From Streptococcus sanguinis (GTDB taxonomy: Bacteria > Bacillota > Bacilli > Lactobacillales > Streptococcaceae), in the NCBI RefSeq assembly GCF_900475275.1, contig NZ_LS483364.1, forward strand, positions 1,426,001 through 1,490,000: DNA of 64,000 nt, read 5' to 3'. This document shows positions 9,301 to 20,900 of the stretch, one piece after another; the stretch's first letter is position 1; each line of letters starts with the position of its first letter. The notes below the pieces were generated by a model, which was not told where the DNA came from, ran no database searches, and saw nothing but the letters and a program-made list of their open reading frames with translations. Position numbers and translations under genes: made by a program.

Positions 9301-11694
9301 AATATCTTGCACTTGAGGCAAACCTTGTGCGTCCGTCGAACGATGTTCCGCGAAATTCAAAACAGTCGGAATATAGCGGGCATCCATGTTATTCAACTTA
9401 TTGTTGATAACAGGTTCTCCATTATTCTTCGCAATCCAATCTGTACTTGCACCATTAGTATCAACACGTCGGATATTAATTCCCTGAGTAGTACCGATAT
9501 AGCCAGTGCTAGGTTCAAATATCACATCCACATTTGCACCCTTGGCTGTTACTTTATATCGTCCCTCAGCAGTACTGTACCAACCGTCGCCATCTGCTGT
9601 TAATGTATGACCTGCATTGTCCAAAACAACAGGTGCTACAGTTGTATCAATAGCCGCTTTCTTGCTTTCATCATTTTGATCAATACCTTGAGGTGTAAAC
9701 TGAAGAGTAGCTTTCTGAGGCTGGCCGATTATTCCTGAACTTTCCTTCTTTTCACCTTTTGGCGGATAGGTCAAGATGACTTCTAAGTCTTCAACTTCCC
9801 CACTAAACGCTGTCCCAGTAGGTTTTTCAATATCTCCTTTATTCAGGGCAATACGGACCCGCATTCCCAGCTTGCTAACTTCAGGATTGGTCATCGCTGG
9901 ATTATTCTTAAAATTAACAGTATAGTCACCAGCCGTTGTTACTTCAGTAAATTCGCTGGCCTCATTTTCATCAAAAACACCATTTTGATTGAAATCAATC
10001 CAAGCACGGACATAGGCCTTGCTATTACCATTGGCAGAGGCTTGCAGGCGAACTGAGTAGTCACCATTTTGAAGACGATTGACTCGGAAAAGGTTATTTG
10101 TCTTACCGGTCAAATCTGAAGGCAAGAGCTGATCAACCCCTTCGTCTGCGTGATCAGTATTGTCATCATGCCTCCAGTCATTACCCGAAGTAGTATCAAT
10201 ATCAGCTTCAACTCGACCCAAGAATGGCTGAGGAGTTCTTGCACCTGTATTGGCATCATAACCAGAAATAGCATGAACAGCATTTCCATAAGAAGCTGGT
10301 GCATCCCCCTCATCTACTACCATAAAACCAATCATAGCAGCTTGCTGACCAGAAGAAGCAATATAAATCCCAACTTCTGAAGCACCACGTGTCATCACAA
10401 TCGGAACTGTGTGATCTTTAGAAGTATTAGGACCAAAGACCTGAGAGCCCAAGCCTCCTGTTTTTTGATCTGGATTAGTAAAAGCAGTCCAGTCGATTAC
10501 AGGTATAGTCGCATTATCTCCTATATATTGACCATATCTGTTAGGGTTCATCGGTGCATAAGTTTCGGTAATTTCCCGACCGTCTGGCAGGACACGTTTC
10601 CATTCTGCCAAGTGTTCCCATCCTTGGCCATTGGTCGTGAAGATAGCATACTCCCCTGGGTTGGCTTCTTCTCCATCTGCCATGATAACTGTTGCTTTTA
10701 CAGGTTTCCCAAGGTAAGTCGCTTCTACCTTGAATTTTATACCGTAGCTAGCACCATTTTTAGGAACTTGTAATTGAGTCTTTCGGCCATTGGTGTTAAT
10801 CCCTTGGTCTCGAACAGATGTCCATTGATTCTGCTCCGCTCCTATAATTTTCGGTCTAGCCGAATCTCCCTCAGCTTCCTGCTTTTTATAGTCTTCATTT
10901 ACATATCTGAACCAAGTGTTTTTCGCATTCGGATCATAGCTACTTTCATACGCAGTACCCTTGACGCGGTCACGATAAATCTCTGTTGAGTGGAAGGGTT
11001 TTAATTCCGTCACTGTCAGTTTGATACGATAGCCAGGTGAAATTTCTTTTTCATAGACAGTACCAACTTTAAAGGAATCGTCCGTATCTAAGTTGCTGAT
11101 AGCACTTTTATCCCCAAGATCCAGCCAGTTAATCTGCTTCATCAAGTCTGTCGGGTTCTTTTTTTCAGAATCAGCCAAAGTAGGCTTTTCAATGGTGTTG
11201 TTAGGGTCACCATCTCGCAGACCAGTAGGTGCTGCATCCCGTCTTACCCGACGAGAGCGACTAGGCTGAGGAGTCTCTGTAGTTCCTGCCGGTTGAGCAG
11301 GAGCTGGTTGGCTGTTTTCCTCAGACTTAACTTCTGCAGGAACAGTTGTTTGCAAAGAGGTAGTTTCTGCAGCTGGCTGCTCACTTGTTGGCTTATCAAC
11401 TGAATCAGGCCTTGCAGTCGCTACCGCAGACGCATCTTCTGCTTGAACTGCAATAGTGTCAGGCTTACTTTCCTCAGCTGGTGAATTTACTGATTCTGCA
11501 GTACTTCCTGAGGAACCTGCTGTACCTGTTTGCGAAACCTCACTTTGGGCATTAGAACCAACAGTTTCATCAGCGCTAACCTGTGTTGCTGCTCCCAAAA
11601 GAAGCAAGGTTGATAAGAGCACAGAACAAACACCGACGTTTAGTTTTCGAATCGAAAACTTACGCAGGTGAGGATTAAATAAATCTTTTCCCAT
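6400..11694 (-). CDS. CshA-like fibrillar surface adhesin, second paralogue (LPXTG)
   Basis: This 1764-residue protein is complete. It starts at an ATG with SD AGGAG 7 nt upstream and carries a YSIRK-type signal peptide (1-41, cleavage VSA-DE). Next come a Pro/Thr/Glu-rich disordered segment (about 42-160), a conserved non-repeat adhesive domain ending near PPKGEK (about residue 645), ten CshA modules, a short Pro-rich linker, LPKTG at 1728-1732, a hydrophobic span and the basic tail EKRKKK. It should be exported, cleaved by sortase A and linked to peptidoglycan as a surface fibril. Its 5' signal-peptide region is nearly identical in DNA to the first paralogue, and its last 260 codons to the third. 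It is the shortest of the trio whose length is known. Confidence 0.95.
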   Translation of the reverse strand: MGKDLFNPHLRKFSIRKLNVGVCSVLLSTLLLLGAATQVSADETVGSNAQSEVSQTGTAGSSGSTAESVNSPAEESKPDTIAVQAEDASAVATARPDSVDKPTSEQPAAETTSLQTTVPAEVKSEENSQPAPAQPAGTTETPQPSRSRRVRRDAAPTGLRDGDPNNTIEKPTLADSEKKNPTDLMKQINWLDLGDKSAISNLDTDDSFKVGTVYEKEISPGYRIKLTVTELKPFHSTEIYRDRVKGTAYESSYDPNAKNTWFRYVNEDYKKQEAEGDSARPKIIGAEQNQWTSVRDQGINTNGRKTQLQVPKNGASYGIKFKVEATYLGKPVKATVIMADGEEANPGEYAIFTTNGQGWEHLAEWKRVLPDGREITETYAPMNPNRYGQYIGDNATIPVIDWTAFTNPDQKTGGLGSQVFGPNTSKDHTVPIVMTRGASEVGIYIASSGQQAAMIGFMVVDEGDAPASYGNAVHAISGYDANTGARTPQPFLGRVEADIDTTSGNDWRHDDNTDHADEGVDQLLPSDLTGKTNNLFRVNRLQNGDYSVRLQASANGNSKAYVRAWIDFNQNGVFDENEASEFTEVTTAGDYTVNFKNNPAMTNPEVSKLGMRVRIALNKGDIEKPTGTAFSGEVEDLEVILTYPPKGEKKESSGIIGQPQKATLQFTPQGIDQNDESKKAAIDTTVAPVVLDNAGHTLTADGDGWYSTAEGRYKVTAKGANVDVIFEPSTGYIGTTQGINIRRVDTNGASTDWIAKNNGEPVINNKLNNMDARYIPTVLNFAEHRSTDAQGLPQVQDIVFNDGNPAKTPVQPSSTNPVSFLDADGNRIVGTSAKATSQGQEVGTFELDPATGRVTFTPNKSFVGTVDPVNLQLYDIDGTEHRAIYQPTVTRLVPTAQGANSEGIQGAEQSGDLIFTPGDNRVPINEAVAPTFDNGQTTKVVPNVGTYMVDNSGRVTFQPVPSYTGRPSAESVKRVDMNGTEVTAAYQAEVKAATPTGQDTQSTGLQGKLQTSHLNFTPGQASINGQNAMVPLAPEGPQFVVNGQIQQANSLPVHDASGKLQGTYTVQANGDISFQPAPDFHGTPTPARLRVRDMNGSTAEAVYQPTVTQVTPTSTDATSTGPQGVPQTGTPTFAGGDSTVPIDMDSPMTFEDGQPKKTVPGVGEYTINSDGSITFTPEKQYVGTPTPVTVKRVDKNGTEVTATYTPIVTKATPTSTNATSTGPQGVPQTGTPTFQGGDSLVPIDETVEPTFEDGSKKKTIPGQGTYTIAPDGAVTFTPDKQFVGKPDPVTVKRVDKNGTPVTATYSPEFTKVTPTGTTATSTGPQGVPQTGTPTFQGGDPLVPIDDTVEPSFNDGSKEKTIPGQGTYTITPDGEVTFTPDKQFVGKPDPITVKRVDKNGTPVTATYSPEFAKVTPTGKDTTSINIKGHVQTGKPIFEAGDPLVPIDETVEPTFEDGSKEKTIPGQGTYTITPDGSVTFTPDKQFVGKTDPVTVKRVDKNGTTVTARYVPTVVAPSTSQDSVSSGRKGQAQTGTPSFEGAIDQAVAPTFADGSTEMVVPGEGTYRFTMLGAINFVPEADFVGTTRGVVVKRSDIYGNAVTATYTPTVLGTTATEDTGSTGLKGQPQTGKPIFEGDVDPIVPPTFEDGSTEKVVPGQGTYTIAPDGTVTFVPETGFVGQADGVTVIRKDRNGQTISAIYVPTVTEEPVQPERTITPAPLSLSKSEGAKALPKTGSEETSYLAASLLAGVSGLGLFGLEKRKKKSED
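6585..9755 (-). repeat. CshA fibril repeat array (10 modules)
   Basis: Ten modules follow the non-repeat domain. The first two are divergent and carry a DTNGASTDWIAKN-like insertion or a DIDGTEHRA ending. Module 4 is longer, about 115 residues. Modules 5-8 are regular copies with PIDETVEPTFEDGS and KRVDKNGT. The last two are shorter, about 95 residues, lacking the GDPLVP loop, and are shared almost unchanged with the third paralogue. Confidence 0.9.
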
Positions 11695-11731
11695 AATAAT
11701 CTCCTAAATAATCATTTAAATTGCAGCTTTT

Positions 11732-11772
11732 ATTATACACTATTCTATTTTAGTTATCCATATATATAACTA
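11732..11772 (-). promoter_or_regulatory. Promoter and inverted-repeat operator of second CshA-like gene
   Basis: The -10 TATAAT (11732-11737) is preceded at 13 nt by the inverted repeat TAGTTA (11751-11756) - N10 - TAACTA (11767-11772). Both arms match the copy upstream of the first paralogue. The -35 position is inside the inverted repeat and matches consensus poorly, which fits an activator-dependent promoter (inference). Confidence 0.6.
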
Positions 11773-11832
11773 TAATTGTAAGAAACTAACATTATAATTA
11801 GACACTTTGTTAAAAATGGTCTATTTTTAACA

Positions 11833-11870
11833 AAAATAGGAAAGATCCATAAACGAATCTTTCCTATTTT
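11833..11870 (-). terminator. Terminator of third CshA-like gene
   Basis: A perfect 14-bp stem AAAATAGGAAAGAT (11833-11846) / its complement (11857-11870) with a 10-nt loop lies just past the stop at 11903 and ends in a T-rich run on the minus strand. A second hairpin, TTGTTAAAAAT / ATTTTTAACAA (11807-11833), overlaps its foot; the two are mutually exclusive. Confidence 0.75.
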
Positions 11871-11902
11871 GATTTAGCGGTTAGAAGCTAAGTTCTCACC
11901 TC

Positions 11903-14900
11903 TTAGTCTTCAGACTTCTTCTTTCTCTTCTCTAAGCCAATCAGTCCCAAACCTGATACTCCCGCAAGTAAGCTTGCTGCTAAGTAGGAGGTTTCTTCTG
12001 TACCTGTCTTAGGAAGGGATTTTGCACCCTCACTCTTAGAAAGAGATGGTGGTGCAGGCGTAATCGTCCGCTCTGGCTGAACAGGAGCTTCTGTCACAGT
12101 CGGAACATAGACTGCTGAAATCGTCTGACCATTGCGGTCTTTACGAATGACAGTCACGCCGTCAGCTTGACCGACAAAGCCAGTTTCCGGTACAAAGGTC
12201 ACTGTGCCATCTGGCGCAATCGTGTAAGTTCCTTGGCCTGGAACAACCTTTTCAGTACTGCCATCCTCGAAAGTTGGAGGAACGGTTGGATCCACGTCTC
12301 CTTCAAAGATTGGTTTACCAGTCTGCGGCTGGCCTTTGAGACCGGTGCTACCGGTATCTTCTGTGGCCGTGCTTCCCAAAACAGTTGGGGTATAGGTAGC
12401 CGTCACAGCATTGCCATAAATATCTGAACGCTTCACGACAACTCCGCGAGCAGTTCCGACAAAGTCAGCTTCTGGAACGAAGGTCACTGCCCCTAGCATA
12501 TTGAACCTGTAAGTTCCCTCACCCGGGACAACCATCTCTGTGCTGCCGTCTGCAAAGGTCGGTGCTACTGCCTGGTCAATCGCCCCTTCAAAAGTTGGCG
12601 TGCCCGTTTGAGCTTGGCCCTTACGGCCGCTAGACACACTATCCTTGCTAGTTGATGGTTCCACCACGGTTGGAACATAGCGAGCTGTAACTGAAGTGCC
12701 ATTCTTATCACGACGAATAAGAGTCACACCGCTTCCCTGACCAAGGAAATCAGCTTCTGGAGTGAAAGTTACTGTACCGTCTGGTGTGATGGTATAGGTT
12801 CCCTCACCCGGAATAGTCTTTTCCTTGCTTCCGTCTTCGAAGATTGGCGCAATCGTCTCATCAATTGGTACCAATGGATCACCTGCTTCGAAGACAGGTG
12901 TGCCAGTCTGAACATGACCCTTGATATTCGTAGATGTGGTATCTTTACCAGTTGGGACTACTGCTTTCACTATTGCTTGATATTTGACAATAACCGGAGT
13001 TCCGTTAGCGTCTAAACGAATCAATCCCAGTTCTGACGTTTCACCCTTGAATTGTTTTATCGGGGTGAAGGTCACCTTGTTATCCGCATCCACTTCGAAC
13101 TTACCAACATTTGGCACTTCTTTAATATTCTTTCCGTTACCAAAGAGTGGAGTAGATCCAGCAGGGAATGGAACTAATTTATGTCCTGGCGTGAAAGTCA
13201 CCTGACCTTTTTGAACCTGACCTTGCAGACCTTCTGTCTTAGTGCCAGTACCTGTCGGAGTTACCTTGGTGAACTCTGGACTGTAGGTCGCTGTCACTGG
13301 TGTGCCGTTCTTATCCACTCGTTTTACTGTGACTGGATCTGGTTTACCTACAAACTGCTTGTCTGGCGTGAAGGTCACTGCTCCATCCGGAGTGATGGTA
13401 TACGTTCCTTGACCTGGAATGGTCTTCTTCTTGCTGCCATCTGCAAAGGTTGGCTCAACTGTCTCATCGATCGGAACTAGTGGGTCTGCACCTTTGAAAG
13501 TTGGAGTGCCGGTTTGCGGAAGACCTTGTGGGCCAGTGCTCGTTGCGGTGGTGCCTGTTGGAGTTACCTCTTTCACTACCGCTTGGTACTTAACTGTAAC
13601 AGGGGTACCATTGACATCAGTGCGAGTCAATTCAAGTTCTGGCGTTTCACCCTTGAATTGTTTGTCTGGAGTGAAAGTAACCTTGCCGTCTGCGTCCACT
13701 TCAAACTTACCAACATTCGGTACTTCTTTGACAGAAGAGCCATTATCAAATAATGGAGTCGAACCGGCCGGGAATGGAACTAATTCATGGCCTGGAGTGA
13801 AGGTGACTTTTCCTTCTTGGATCTGGCCTTGAAGACCTTCTGTCTTGGATCCAGTACCAGTCGGAGTTACTTTCGTAAACTCTGGACTGTAGGTCGCCGT
13901 TACCGGTGTGCCGTTTTTATCGACACGTTTTACAGTGATTGGATCTGGTTTACCTACAAACTGCTTCTCTGGAGTAAAGGTCACTGAGCCATCTGGAGTA
14001 ATGGTGTAAGTTCCCTGACCTGGAATAGTCTTTTCCTTGCTGCCATCGTAGAAGCTTGGCTCGACTGAGTCATCAATTGGAACCAGTGGATTACCACCTG
14101 TGAAGGTTGGAGTACCCGTTTGAGGCAGGCCTTGAGGACCAGTGCTGGTTGCGGTAGTTCCTATTGGGGTCACTTTCTCAACTGTAGGTGTGTACTTAGC
14201 CGTCACTGGCGTACCATTCTTGTCCACTCGCTTAACAACAACTGGGTCTGGTGTTCCAACAAATTGCTTGTCAGGTGTGAAAGTGACAGATCCATCTGGT
14301 GCCACTTCAAAAGTACCGACATTTGGAACTTCCTTGCGTTTGCTTCCATCATCGAAAGTCGCTGGAGTGTCATTATCCAGTGGTACATCTGGATTGCCAC
14401 TGACAAAGTTTGGCTTACCTGTCTGTGGACGTCCTTGTTTACCAGTGCTGGTTGAGGTGGTACCTGTCGGAGTGACTTCCCTCACTACCGCTTGATATTT
14501 GACAGTTACTGGTGTTCCATTGGCATCCACACGAGTCAATTCAAGTTCTGGTGTTTCACCCTTGAATTGTTTGTCTGGAGTGAAAGTAACCTTGCCATCT
14601 GCATCCACTTCGAACTTACCGACATTCGGTACTTCTTTAACAGAAGAACCATTGTCAAATAACGGAGTCGAACCAGCAGGGAATGGAACTGAATCATGCC
14701 CTGGCGTGAAGGTAACTTTCCCTTCTTGAACTTGGCCTTGAAGTCCTTCTGTCTTGTCACTAGTACCGGTCGGAATAACAGCAGTCACAGTCGCTTGGTA
14801 GTTAGCCTTAGCTGCTGTGCCATTAACATCGGCACGGCTGAGTTCGATTTCCGGTGTCTTACCAACAAACGTTTTAACTGGAGTAAAGGTAACATTACCC

Positions 14901-17900
14901 TCTCCGTCTACTTCGAACTTACCGACTTTGGCAATTTCTTTGACATTCGTGCCAGTGTCAAAGACTGGCGTACTGTTTTCTGGGAAGCCGACTTGCGGAT
15001 TTCCTGCTTCAAAAGTAATCTTACCTTTTTGAACTTGGCCTTGAAGCCCCTCTGTCTGAGCACCTGTCGCTCTTGGAGTCACTTTCTCAACAGTTGGTGT
15101 GTACTTAGCCGTCACTGGTGTACCATTCTTATCTACCCGCTTAACAACAACTGGGTCTGGTGTGCCAACAAATTGCTTGTCAGGTGTGAAAGTGACAGAT
15201 CCATCTGGTGTTACTTCGAAGATTCCAACATTTGGAACTTCCTTGCGTTTGCTTCCATCATCGAAAGTCGCTGGAGTATCATTATCCAGTGGTACATTCG
15301 GGTCGCCACCAACAAAGTTTGGTTTACCCGTTTGTGGACGGCCTTGTGGGCCAGTGCTGGTTGAGGTAGTAGCTGTTGGAGTTACCTCTTTCACTACTGC
15401 TTGATACTTAACTGTAACAGGGGTACCATTGACATCAGTGCGAGTCAATTCAAGTTCTGGCGTTTCACCCTTGAATTGTTTGTCTGGTGTGAAGGTTACT
15501 TTGCCGTCCGCATCCACTTCGAACTTACCAACATTTGGCACTTCTTTAACTGCGGTACCATTATCGAATAATGGAGTTGAACTAGCTGGGAATGGAACAG
15601 AGTCATGGCCTGGAGTGAAGGTGACTTGGCCCTCTTGGACTTGACCTTGCAAGCCTTCTGACTTAGTGCCAGTACCAGTTGGCGTAACCTTAGTAAACTC
15701 TGGGCTGTAAGTTGCCATTACTGGAGTGCCATTCTTATCAACACGTTTTACAGTGATTGGATCTGGTTTACCTACAAATTGCTTGTCTGGCGTGAAGGTC
15801 ACTGCTCCATCCGGAGTGATGGTATACGTTCCTTGACCTGGAATGGTCTTCTTCTTGCTTCCATCTTCAAAGGTCGGTTCAACTGTTTCGTCAATCGGAA
15901 CCAATGGATCACCACCTGCAAAGGTCGGTGTGCCAATTTGAGGAAGACCTTGTGGACCGGTGCTTGTTGCATTAGTACCTGTTGGAGTTACTTTAGTAAA
16001 CTCTGGACTGTAAGTTGCCGTCACTGGTGTGCCGTTCTTGTCCACTCGCTTCACTGTGATTGGGTCCGGTGTGCCTACAAACTGCTTCTCTGGCGTGAAG
16101 GTCACTACGCCATCTGGAGTAATGGTGTACGTTCCCTGGCCTGGAATCTTCTTCTCCTTACTTCCATCTGCGAAAGTTGGCTCAACAGTTTCATCGATTG
16201 GAACTAGTGGGTCTGCACCTTTGAAAGTTGGAGTTCCTGTTTGCGGCATACCTTGTGGACCGATGCTCGTCACGGTGGTACCTGTCGGAGTTACTTCTTT
16301 CACTACCGCTTGGTACTTAACTGTAACAGGAGTTCCGTTGGCATCCACACGAATAATTCCTAATTCTGGTGTTTCACCCTTGAACTGTTTGTCTGGAGTG
16401 AAAGTTACAGTGCCATCCGCATCCACTTCGAACTTACCGATATTTGGAACTTCTTTAATATTTTTTCCGTTACCAAAAAGCGGAGTCGAACCTGCTGGGA
16501 ATGGAACTAATTCATGGCCTGGCGTGAAGGTGACATGGCCTTTTTGAACCTGACCTTGCAAGCCCTCTGTCCTGTCACCAGTACCGGTCGGAGTCACAGC
16601 GGTCACAGTTGCTTGGTAGTTGGCTTTTGCTACTGTACCGTTGACATCTGCACGGCTGAGTTCAACTTCTGGTGTCTTACCGACAAACGATTTGACTGGT
16701 GTGAAGATAACATTCCCCTCCGCATCAACCTCGAACTTACCGACTTTAGCAACTTCCTGTACAGTAGTGCCAGTATCAAAAATTGGCGTACTGTTTTCTG
16801 GGAAGCCGACTTGCGGACTTCCTGCTTCAAAAGTAACTTTGGCTTTTTGAACTTGGCCTTGAAGCCCCTCTGTCTGAGCACCTGTCGCTCTTGGAGACAC
16901 TTTTTCAACTGTTGGCGTGTACTTGGCTGTCACAGGAGTGCCATTTTTGTCCACTCGCTTAACAACAACTGGATCTGGTGTTCCAACATATTGCTTATCC
17001 GGGGTAAAGGTAACAGAACCGTCTGGAGCCACTTCAAAGATACCGACATTTGGAACAACCTTGCGCTTGCTTCCGTCATCGAAAGTAGCCGGAGTGTCAT
17101 TATCCAGTGGTACTCCCGGAGTGCCACTTACGAAGTTTGGCTTGCCTGTTTGTGGCCGACCTTGCTCACCAGTGCTGGTAATATTTGTTCCCGTTGGAAC
17201 CACTTCTTTCACCACTGCTTGATATTTGACGGTAACAGGAGTGCCATTCACATCTGCTCGAACCAATGTCAGCTCAGGAGTGGTTCCCTTAAACTGCTTG
17301 TCTGGCGTGAAAGTCACCTTGCCATTGGCATCCACTTCAAATTTACCAACGGTTGGAATCTCTTTAACAGTCAAACCATTGTCAAAGAGCGGAGTTGTTT
17401 CAGCTGGGAATGGTACAGAGGCATGACCAGGCGTGAAGGTGACATGACCTTCTTGAACCTGACCTTGTAATCCTTCAGTCTTATCACCAGTTCCTGTTGG
17501 AGTCACCTTAGTAAACTCAGGACTGTAAGTTGCAGTAACCGGAGTGCCGTTCTTATCGACACGTTTTACAGTAATTGAATCTGGCTTTCCTACAAACTGC
17601 TTCTCTGGTGTGAAGGTCACTGTGCCATCTGGTGCAATGGTGTAAGTTCCCTGACCTGAAATAGTCTTTTCCTTGCTTTCATCTTCAAAGGTTGGCGTGA
17701 CTGCTTCATCAATCGGAACTAGCGGATCACCACCTTGGAAAGTTGGGGTACCCGTTTGCGGAAGACCTTGAGGACCTGTGCTAGTCACATTAGTCCCTGT
17801 TGGAGTTACTGATGTAACCGTCGCGATATAAGTTACTTTCGCGGCAATACCATTTGCATCTTTGCGAGTAATGCTAATTTCTGGCGTTTCACCTACAAAG

Positions 17901-20900
17901 CGCTTGTCTGGCGTGAAGGTAACAACACCCTCAGCATCTACTTCAAACTTACCGACTTTGGCAATTTCTTTGACATTCGTACCTGTGTCAAAGACTGGCG
18001 TGCTGTTGGCTGGGAATCCTACTTTAGGATCGCCAGCTTTAAAAGTTACACGGCCCTTTTGAACTTGTCCTTGCGGACCTTCTGTCTGATCTCCAGTTCC
18101 CGTCGGAGTTACAGCGGTCACAGTCGCTCGATATTTGGCCTTGGCTACTGTGCCATTGACATCTGCATGGCTGAGTTCAACTTCTGGTGTCTTACCGACA
18201 AACGTTTTGACTGGAGTAAAGGTGACATTACCCTCTCCGTCCACCTCGAACTTACCGACTTTGGCAATTTCTTTCACATTCGTGCCTGTGTCAAAGACTG
18301 GGGTGCTGTTTTCTGGGAAACCAACTTGAGGACTTCCTGGTTCAAAAGTAACTTTTCCTTTTTGAACTTGACCTTGAGGGCCTTTTGTCTGAGCACCTGT
18401 TGCTCTTGGGGTCACTTTCTCAACAGTAGGCGTATATTTAGCTGTCACAGGAGTGCCATTTTTGTCCACTCGCTTAACAAGAACTGGATCCGGTGTACCA
18501 ACATATTGCTTGTCTGGTGTGAAAGTGACAGATCCATCTGGTGCCACTTCAAAGATTCCGACATTTGGAACGACCTTGCGCTTACTTCCATCATCGAAAG
18601 TCGCTGGAGTATCATTATCCATCGGTACATCTGGGTTACCACTGACAAAGTTTGGCTTACCTGTCTGTGGACGACCTTGTTTACCAGTGCTGGTGATGTT
18701 TGTCCCTGTTGGAGTTACAGCAGTGACTGTCGCCTTGTAGATAGCTGTAGCCGTGCTGCCATTCGTATCTGTACGAGTAATCCTGATGTCTGGCGTAAGG
18801 CCTTTAAATTGTTTCTCTGGAGTAAAGGTTACATTTCCATCCTCATCCACTTCAAACTTACCAACAGTAGGCACTTCTTTAACAGTCGAACCATTGTCGA
18901 AGAGCGGAGTTGAGCCAGCTGGAAAGGCCACAGTTTGTTTTTGACCGTTGACTTGCGCAGAACCTTCTGTGAAGCTGACTTTTCCTCGCTGAACATGACC
19001 TTGTACACCACTGGTTTCAGTATTCGTTGCACTTGGTGCTGCTGCTTTCACATCAGCCTGATAGGTAGCTGTTACTTCTGTTCCATTGACATCTACTCGC
19101 TTGACAGTCTCTGCCGCTGGCCGTCCAGTATAAGTCGGCAGTGGAGTGAAGGTAACTAAGCCTTGATTATCCACCTGATAAGTGCCGACACCATCAACTG
19201 TTTTAGTTTGGCTGCCATTATCAAAGATTGGCAACTTCTTGCTATCAATAGGCACAAGATTATTGCCCGGATTGAAGGTCAATTGCCCTGTCTGAACTGC
19301 ACCTTGAATGCCCTCGCTGCTGGCACCTTGAGCAGATGGTTTAACAGGAGTCACCTTTGGCTGATAAACAGCTTGATGCGGAATACCTTTGCCATCAGTC
19401 AGCTGAACGGAAATAGGGTCTACAGTCCCAACAAAGTTTTTGTTTGGTTTGAAAGTAATCTTACCTGTTGCAGGTTGGACTTCAAAACGACCGACTTCCC
19501 GACCATTTGATAAAGCTGGAACTCTAGTATCATCTGTAGTCGTTCCATCTGCTTTCACAAATTTTACAGAATTTGCTTCGCTCGGACTTGTCGGAGTTTT
19601 GCCAGCATCACCATCATTAAAGACAGGCGTCTTTTCTTGCGTTAGTCCTTGAGCATCCGTTGTTTCATACTTAGGAACATTGAGCACGGTTGGCACATAG
19701 CGTCCATCCATGGTGTTGAGCTGGTCATTGATGACTGCTTCAGCCTGATTTTTGGCAATCCAATCTGTACTTGCTCCATTAGTATCAAAACGACGGATGT
19801 TAATTCCCTGGGCTGTGCCGATAAAGCCTGCCTTAGGCTCATATACCACATCTACATCCGCACCGTTTGCTGTTACTTTATAACTGCCTTCAGAAGTGTT
19901 ATACCAGCCTTCTGCATCAGCTGTCAGGGCATTTCCTCTCGTATCTAATACAATCGGAGCTTTGGTAGTATCAATTGCTACTTTCTTATTTTCAGTATTT
20001 TGAGCAATTCCCTGCGGAGTAAAATGAAGAGTGGCTGTCTGTCTCTGATCACGGATTCCAGTACTTTCCTTCTTCTCACCTTTTGGTGGATAGGTCAGTT
20101 CAACTTCTAGATCTTCCACCTCACCACTAAATGCAGTTCCAGTTGGCTTTTCAATATCTCCCTTGTTCAAGGCGATACGAACACGCATTCCCAGCTTGCT
20201 AAGTTCAGGATTAGTCATAGCTGGATTCTTCTTAAAGTTGACAGTATAATCTCCCTCAGTTGTTACTTCGGTAAATTCACTGGCTTCATCTTCATCGAAG
20301 ACACCATTATTATTGAAGTCAATCCAGGCGCGAACATAGGCTTTTTCGTAACCGTTAGCCGAAGCATGGATGCGGAGAGAATAATCTCCGTCATGCAGAC
20401 GGTTGACTGGAAAGAGACCATTGGTTTTCCCGACTAAATCATCAGACAAGAGCTGATTAACACCTTCATCGGCTAAATCATTCTGATCGTCATGCTTCCA
20501 GTTGTTTCCAGATGTGGTATCAATATCAGCCGCAACACGGCCCAAGAATGGCTGTGGATTTTGACCGCCAGTTTCTGCATTGTATCTTGAAATAGCATGG
20601 ATAGCTTTTCCATAGGAATCCGGTGCATCACCTTCATCAATTGCCATAAAACCAATCATCGCAGCCTGCTGACCAGAAGAAGCTATGTAAATACCAACCT
20701 CTGAAGCACCACGAGTCATCACAAGTGGAATCGTATTATTTCTAGAAATGTTAGGTCCAAATACTTGACTTCCCAGTCCGCCAGTCTTTTGGTCAGGACT
20801 GACATAGGCCTGCCAATGAACCCCAGTACCGTCATCTCCAATAAATTGACCTTCTGTAGTAGGCTTCATTGGCTTATAGGTTTCTGTAATCTCAGTAGTC

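Larger units (their letters stand above)
12085..20075 (-). repeat. CshA fibril repeat array (26 modules, four types)
   Basis: Modules 5-23 are each about 101 residues and sort by their endings: A (SPEFTKV), B (QAVVKEV), C (TPTVEKV) and D (QATVTAV-like). Read from the N-terminus the order is C D D A B C D B A A B C D B C A B A B. B follows only A or D. D follows C, except one D-D pair. C after the first follows only B. Modules 1-4 and 24-26 are divergent caps. The high identity makes this stretch prone to recombination and to assembly error. Confidence 0.88.

Noticed and set aside
11807..11833. Second hairpin near the terminator of the third adhesin gene, considered as a separate regulatory RNA
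   Set aside because: It shares bases with the terminator stem and sits in AT-rich DNA where such pairing is common. No independent support.
16514..17470. A 318-codon open frame on the plus strand
   Set aside because: It runs antisense through the adhesin modules, repeats with their 303-nt period, is rich in Trp, Cys and Ser, and lacks a ribosome site. It is a by-product of the repeat coding on the other strand.
18059..18913. A 284-codon open frame on the plus strand
   Set aside because: Same antisense artefact of the repeat array as the frame at 16514-17470.
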